Assembly (NCBI GenBank): GCA_002794785.1
Contig: NBBA01000002.1
Location: 1,860,001 to 1,924,000 of the forward strand
Source of the DNA: Coniferiporia sulphurascens
Taxonomy: Eukaryota; Basidiomycota; Agaricomycetes; Hymenochaetales; Hymenochaetaceae
Reading direction: 5' to 3'
DNA: 64,000 nucleotides
Part shown: positions 58,728 through 64,000 of the stretch, one piece after another
How positions within the stretch are numbered: position 1 is the stretch's first letter
Layout: the number at the start of each line of letters is the position of its first letter
The notes under the pieces: model-generated
What the model saw: only the letters and a program-made list of their open reading frames with translations
Database searches by the model: none
What the model was told of the DNA's origin: nothing
Program-made: the position numbers and the translations under genes

Positions 58728-61382
58728 TTACGAACTTTCGACGCATACAATCGATGAGCACTTTTCTCCCTGTACGGCGCGCACAGGACGATGCGGGCGA
58801 CAAGTTGAAGCGGATTGCGGCAAATTTTCGAAATCAAGTTGCAACTCAGAGCCGATTTCATCACAATCAATCTCGCGCTGAACAGTGCCCCGAGTAAGCT
58901 CGACTGCGTACAGGTCATTATCCAGCTCCCTGTTGGATTCGTCTGTCCTGTACACATCTCTTTCCACGGAAAATGGAGGGAAAAGTGAAGCGAGAGGTAG
59001 AAGCTGGGTTTGAGCGGTGTGATGAGCTTTCCCCGTCAATTCGGGACGACTCAGGAAATCAATAAGGTCAAGGTCCCCATCGTAGAGCTTTTCATACAAG
59101 CGCTGTCCCTCGTTGTTGCCCCCTATCTTGGAAAAAAGGTGCGTCTGGGCTGTAGCTAGCATCTGACCGACATCCTCAATTTCTGTACTTGCTTTCTTCA
59201 ACTGTAATCGCGCCGCCTCGAGCCCGTTCATTACCTCAAACACGTACGAGATGGTGCTGCGCACTTTCTTATTAGTTTCGGGGGTTCGCGAGGCTCTCTT
59301 CTCCACTGGAATGGCATCTAATCCGTACCATTGCGTGTATTCCTCGACTTTGCAGGACTCGGATTCAAGTTCATTAACATGGGGGACACACAGCTTGTCT
59401 TTTTCGTAGCTTGGGTACTCGGATCCATCGCAATTGATGAAATTGTGTGCCACGGCCGCCGCAAAACAAGGCGCAGTGATGTACTTTTGACATTCCTCTT
59501 CGAGGATATCCGGAGTTGTCGGGGTCGTTTCTTCCCCCAGACACTTTTGCCGCTCTGCTGCCTCCTGCGTCTTCAAAATCTCACTGTACGCTATACCTGG
59601 GCGGTATATGGATGAGCACTTGCGTAACGCGTCGATCTGTGAGGCCCTTTTCTGAAAGACAATGAGTGAAGATTAAATTCTTCACAAAGTGTGGCTCACC
59701 TCTGATGTATACCTCGCAATCATGAGAAGGAGAAAGTATGATACCATCACACACAGGATATATGCCAGATTAAAGCGAAATGCCCTCCACATAATCAAAC
59801 ATTTTTGGTGATGCCAGCCATTATAAATTGGTAGAACAAAGCGGTAAGCAAGGCCTTTGATGAATGCACTTGACCACAACGCGCCAGTCCTTAGCCTTCT
59901 TGATGACGTTTCGAGAAGATAAGCAAAGACCGGGTCCGTACGATTAACGCTCCCTGATACAGAAACCCCAGTGGCAAATCCAGTCAATCTGCCGAGTTTC
60001 ATTATAACGGTGTGCCAACTTGATAGTGCGCAAGAACACACAAACTTCGCCAAGTCATAAAGAATGACCTTCGATTGATCGATGGCAGGCCAAATATTCC
60101 TCAAGTGCAAAACGGCGTAAAAATATAATTTCGCAAGCGTAGAGCATGCAGTAGCCAGTACACGTTTGGCATTTGTCGGCAGGTGTTCAATGTAGCGAGC
60201 CGTCTTTCCTGCAATGGAGATCGCAAAATGGCGCAAGAAAAGGGCGAGGGATGGCATCGGCGTTCGCGGAAAGGCGTCAATAAATGTCGAAAACCGCTCG
60301 CCGAGTCCTAGAACCACAGCCAGTGTTTGAATCCGGGTAGTAGCCTCCGAACAGCCTAGAAGAATTTGAGGACCAAGTTGGAGAGGTAAGGTGAGAAAGG
60401 GTAGCACGCGGTCGGGAAGTGCTATTGCGAGTCTCGTGGATCTCCGAGAGGATTCGCCCGCTATCGAATATAAAACACGGATGGTGTCGGCGATCATGTT
60501 GTAAATTGAATTCATAGGGGGAATGGAGCTTTTCAATAAGGAGACGGCAGTATTTGTAATAAGTGGTGTTTGTCGATGTACAGGTACTTTTAATTTATCC
60601 GCAATACTGTTCAAAAGTCTTCCAAAAGGCGAAATTACCCCACTGAACTTCAGATTTTCCATGAGTGTAGATTTTGAACAAGCCAGTACTAGTCGCTCGT
60701 TCAACTTCGCAGCAATTTCTAGGAGAACGGCATTTGAGAGTATTGTTAATGTCTCGATGATCAGGGGACCTGCCATTGAAAGCAAAAGATAGACGGTATT
60801 AAGCTTCCGCCCAGTCAAATCGGCAACCCGAAACAGCCATGGAAGCAGAGCAGTCACGGTGACGTTCATGCACGGAAGAATCGTCTGTCGAAAGATTTCA
60901 GATACTGACGGAATCGCGAAGCGAACGGAAATTCCGGGACTAGAAGTAGCGTCTTGCGAATTGTGGGAGAAGTAGTGAAGTCGTGTAATAATTCTTGAGT
61001 AACCAACCCAGACAACCGAAACGATTGGTATCATCGCGAGTAATACCAAAAGTCTAGAAATTGCGCTCAAGTCTGAGAGAATTAAGATAGCATGTGCGTT
61101 GCTCCCAGGCCATTTGAGTCGCACGACCGCTCCGAGGAAGGTCCCAAAAACAAGATATTCAGTGATTAATGATATAGTGTTTTGGCCGAAAGTCTCAAGG
61201 AGGTACGTCAGAGTGAAGATCGGTAAGAGGAATACACATTGGAGTAGATTCCATTCATAGAAGCCCGTAGATACCGAGTCTTCCGAGTCGTAGACTGTGA
61301 CAGTAAGGAAAAGGTAGGTGGCCTTTTGTTCCATGATTAGGATATGTGAAGTATTGCAGAAACGATTCCCTCGTTGTGCCAC
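58728..61382 (-). CDS. Large multi-pass membrane protein of unknown function
   Basis: Two exons are clear: 61382-59699, then a 49-nt intron (GTGAGC...TTTCAG, about 59650-59698) joining ARYTSE to KRASQIDALRK, ending at 58728. The product is about 860 residues. The first 560 contain many hydrophobic stretches (NLLQCVFLLPIFTLTYLLE, LVFGTFLGAVV, LLVLLAMIPIVSVVWVG, LPFLTLPLQL, YILCVMVSYFLLLMI). The last 300 are soluble, charged and cysteine-containing, and are probably coiled-coil in part (EVMNGLEAARLQLKKAS). I do not recognise a family. The start MAQRGNRFCN is the first in-frame ATG; MEQKATYLFL 16 codons on is an alternative. It shares a divergent 0.9-kb upstream region with GH131. Confidence 0.7.
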
Positions 61383-62266
61383 CCGTGTTGAGCCGTAGAT
61401 AGTTAGACTTCACTGGCAATCAGGATTCAGGACTTCCTGCAGACCGCGGCAAAAAAAGCCAAAAGTATTGCCGAGGGGCAGCTGGAAAAATAGAAAAAAG
61501 GACTTTGAGAGGAAAGGTGAGGATATGCGCCAGAGTACGGCGTATGAACCCAAGCTTCTAAGATGTAGGTGATGTAGAAGCGGTGCCACTGCCGGTTGAA
61601 GTACTACCGGGTGATCATGTGACTATCGCACGCTCGGGGAAGCCCAGGCAAAACGGTGATTTAGATTAATTCTCTCGGGCTCTACGGCATTCACCGCAGT
61701 GAGCATCCGATACCCTTTTGGTTCGTGGGTTTAATTTGACAGACTCAAAGACTAACTGCTAATTATAAGTATCCCAGTGATGCAGCAGGAGAAATTTATT
61801 GAATTGTAATCAATGACGAGTGCGCTTTTATACTGCTACTTCTAGTAACATTAATTGGAAATAAAGTTGGTAAATACACAGACAACTTAGAGAATGAACA
61901 TGCCACCTTTACGGATTAACCTCGCCGAGTTTCTCCTAAACATAGCTGGAAGACTCAAAGCTGGTCATTAAATGGAGAGCAGCTGACCTGGACTTCCTCG
62001 AGATTCTGTAGCTTGAAATCTTGCTCGACCATCCACAGAGCAACACGTAGAGGCAAGAGTTGGGGTATAGTGCACGTAGATATCTCTACCGCGTTTTAGA
62101 TCCGACCTCTCTCTGCCACATCCAACCGTTTGTTGTTTATCCGAAATGCATCTCAGCTTCCGTCGCCCAGGTGATTTAAAGACGAAATGATATACTCTTT
62201 TCAAGCTCGAGGCTCGAGCCACCCAGTATTCCCAGCTCACCCCTCCCCTCCCCAATTAAAATTGTA
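61383..62266. other. Divergent intergenic region (membrane protein / GH131)
   Basis: 884 bp with no gene-like frame; the minus ORF at 61968-62255 has no coding pattern. An AT-rich block lies at 61740-61920 and a CT-rich stretch (cacccctcccctcccca) directly precedes the GH131 ATG, as is usual for strong fungal promoters. Confidence 0.45.
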
Positions 62267-63543
62267 ATGCGTGCGCCTTCGCTCCTGCTTGCTTTGGTCT
62301 GTCTTGGGACTTCGTTTGTTAATGCAAAGTCAGTCCTGCCAACTCCCGTATGCAATATTTTATTCGATGGGAGAGTCTCTGCTTCAACAACGCGGGCGGA
62401 CTTCGACAAAAATACGAGCGTATATGACCATCAATTTGTTCACGGAGAGAGTGAGTAAATGGATGCTCCTAATTACGTGAATGTGCAATAGGAACTGACG
62501 GTTACTTCATTCTTCAGACCAAACTTGGGCCCAAGTCATTGACTTTCCTGCGGTCGAGCCTTCTTTAGTACGAAGCGTAGAAAACAAGGAAGCGACGTCT
62601 CTGACACCATCCCTACAGTTTGACCTTCCTATGCGCTCAAAAGCACTCGAGATTACTTTAAGGTATTCCGTTGCTTGTCCCTATAAGCTCTCGTTTGCTT
62701 ACCTTCCTGACCTATCTCGTTAGTGACAATTCTATATTCGTACCCGGAGGCGGGATCCCTCAAACCGGTTTCAGGCGCTCAGAGCTTTTACCCGCCCTGA
62801 ATAACGGTAGCGACGTAACTGTTCAAGGGACGACCAATTTTCACTGGTCCATTCGTTCTGATCCTAAAAGGCCCTTGAACCTTACCCACGAACATCAGGT
62901 ACAGTGATAGTTCCTTGTTATCAAAGACAACAATGGCTGACCGTCATGTGGAGCTTGTCTTTCACGAGACACTAGACTTCTCTATCGATCAAATCATGCT
63001 TAAAACGGGGGCGCCGTTTAACGAGACGTTCGTCGAATCTGAACACAAAACGCTGCGGCTTGAAGGAAGTCAGACTGCAAACCCTGAAACATTATTTTCG
63101 ACGCCGTTTGACGACGACGTGTGGCACAACTTTGCCGTCACTGTTGGATGGGCTTCAGAGTCAGAGTTTAGATGATTTGTTTCGCGATTGACTTACTGAA
63201 CTTAACCCAGTGAGCTTATTGTTTACTATTCAAGGGGGTACGCCCCTCTCACGATGGTGAATGTGACCTCGAACGACAATTCGGGCGGGGGTCAGTTCCA
63301 TACAGGAATGATCAAGCTTCCTCTTGGAGATGCTGGAATCGATGTAGTACACGATGGATTCCAGGAGACGGGCTTGAACGAAGGCTTAATTTACAGTGGC
63401 ATTTTCATTGAGGAAAACACGAAGGAATGTCGTATAAGGCTTTCGCAGCTAGTTGTCGTAGCGCTGAGTAAGTTGCAGGTTCTAAAGAAGTATTGTGTTT
63501 TGCGATTTTTGGAATCGTGCTGAGATAACCCAGATAAGCGCTG
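62267..63543 (+). CDS. Secreted glycoside hydrolase family 131 beta-glucanase
   Basis: The signal peptide MRAPSLLLALVCLGTSFVNA is followed by CNILFDGRVSASTTRADFD. Introns restored by frame give HGENQTWAQVIDFPAVEPSL, LEITLSDNSIFVPGGGIPQTGFRRSELLPA, NFHWSIRSDPKRPLNLTHEHQLVFHETLDFSIDQIMLKTG, LRLEGSQTANPETLFSTPFDDDVWHNFAVTVGWAS, ELIVYYSRGYAPLTMVN, and DAGIDVVHDGFQETGLNEGLIYSGIFIEE. These are the GH131 landmarks of fungal beta-1,3/1,6- and 1,4-glucanases acting on glucans outside the cell. One donor is GTCAGA, not GTRAGT. The last exon (about 63532-63543, ending LNKR) is uncertain; a run-on frame would end at 63523. No carbohydrate-binding module was seen. Confidence 0.85.
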
Positions 63544-64000
63544 AACCCGAAGGAGCACGTGGCAAAGTCGCGACTGGCACGGCGATTTCCATGTTTGGAA
63601 TGATTTTCGTCGGTCTCTACCGTGACGCTCACAGCGATCGGGTAGCAGCTCGCCCTCCAGTTTATTGTTGTCCCCAACATGGACGCAGTCAAAATAGGAG
63701 GAAAGGGGCTGCCAGTATACGGGACCCATACTAAAGCACAAGATAAATACCGCATCCTGCGAAGAATCGTGCTTTTCTTGGCGTGTACCCTCGTACTTCT
63801 TTGGTCGCCTATCGGTCGTTTCGTATTCGTAAGTTGGGGGTTCAGTGATATCGAGAGTTTCGTTTTTGATGGTATATGTAACATCCATGCCTCCATCGCC
63901 AGAAAGTGCGCTCATATCAGCAGGGGGACATCATCTGGACGCCCTGCGGCGATAACATTGAGTGTGGACGTCTTGAGTGAGTTGCTAAAGTCTTCTTAGG
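63544..64000. other. Right edge; possible start of another gene
   Basis: Minus-strand frames (63391-63915 and 63405-63896) and a plus-strand frame with one hydrophobic segment (63679-63999, IVLFLACTLVLLWSPIGRFVF) overlap. A minus-strand exon such as GGMDVTYTIKNETLDITEPPTY converging on GH131 looks the most protein-like, but I cannot decide from the part in the window. Confidence 0.25.

Overview
The window is nuclear DNA of a filamentous basidiomycete, most likely an Agaricomycete. Genes are cut by many introns of about 50-60 nt with GT..AG ends. The gene content (a tandem P450 family, GH131, an RTC4-domain protein, a DUF6698-like family, solo LTRs of retrotransposons) fits that group. No bacterial-type operons, rRNA, tRNA or CRISPR arrays were seen.

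Left block (1-3.5 kb): the 3' part of PAF1 (RNA polymerase II-associated factor) and an intact short-form tRNase Z, both on +.

Accessory block (3.5-38.5 kb): a segmental amplification. A cytochrome P450 gene next to tRNase Z is present five times: A, B, C on -, D inverted on +, E on -. Each copy keeps the same 11-exon layout, an ExxR motif and a heme loop whose cysteine codon is split by an intron. Fragments of the neighbouring tRNase Z 3' end travelled with the unit (12.1-12.6 kb and 23.9-24.0 kb). D and E form long inverted arms around an 11-kb spacer. Between and inside the units lie an 875-bp TA-flanked inverted-repeat element, small MITE remnants, a decayed APC8/CDC23 pseudogene, a DUF6698-like pseudogene, a broken Ty1/copia element, five solo LTRs of two families (four with perfect 5-bp target duplications), and a tyrosine-recombinase fragment.

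Right block (38.6-64 kb): compact conserved genes. In order: a membrane-anchored coiled-coil protein of the family often labelled hoxa13 in fungi (-), argininosuccinate synthase (+), the Doa10/Ssm4 ER ubiquitin ligase (-), a RING-finger protein (+), THO subunit 7 (+), an RTC4-domain protein (+), tRNA 2'-phosphotransferase TPT1 (-), a large multi-pass membrane protein of unknown function (-), and a secreted GH131 glucanase (+).

The right-block genes are functionally unrelated housekeeping genes. Two RNA-repair or processing enzymes (tRNase Z, TPT1) and two E3 ligases happen to lie in the same window. The notable biology is the P450/tRNase Z amplification and the nested retroelements that broke it up. 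I found no convincing new defence-like or multi-gene system. Exon boundaries were read by eye from splice consensus and frame continuity.
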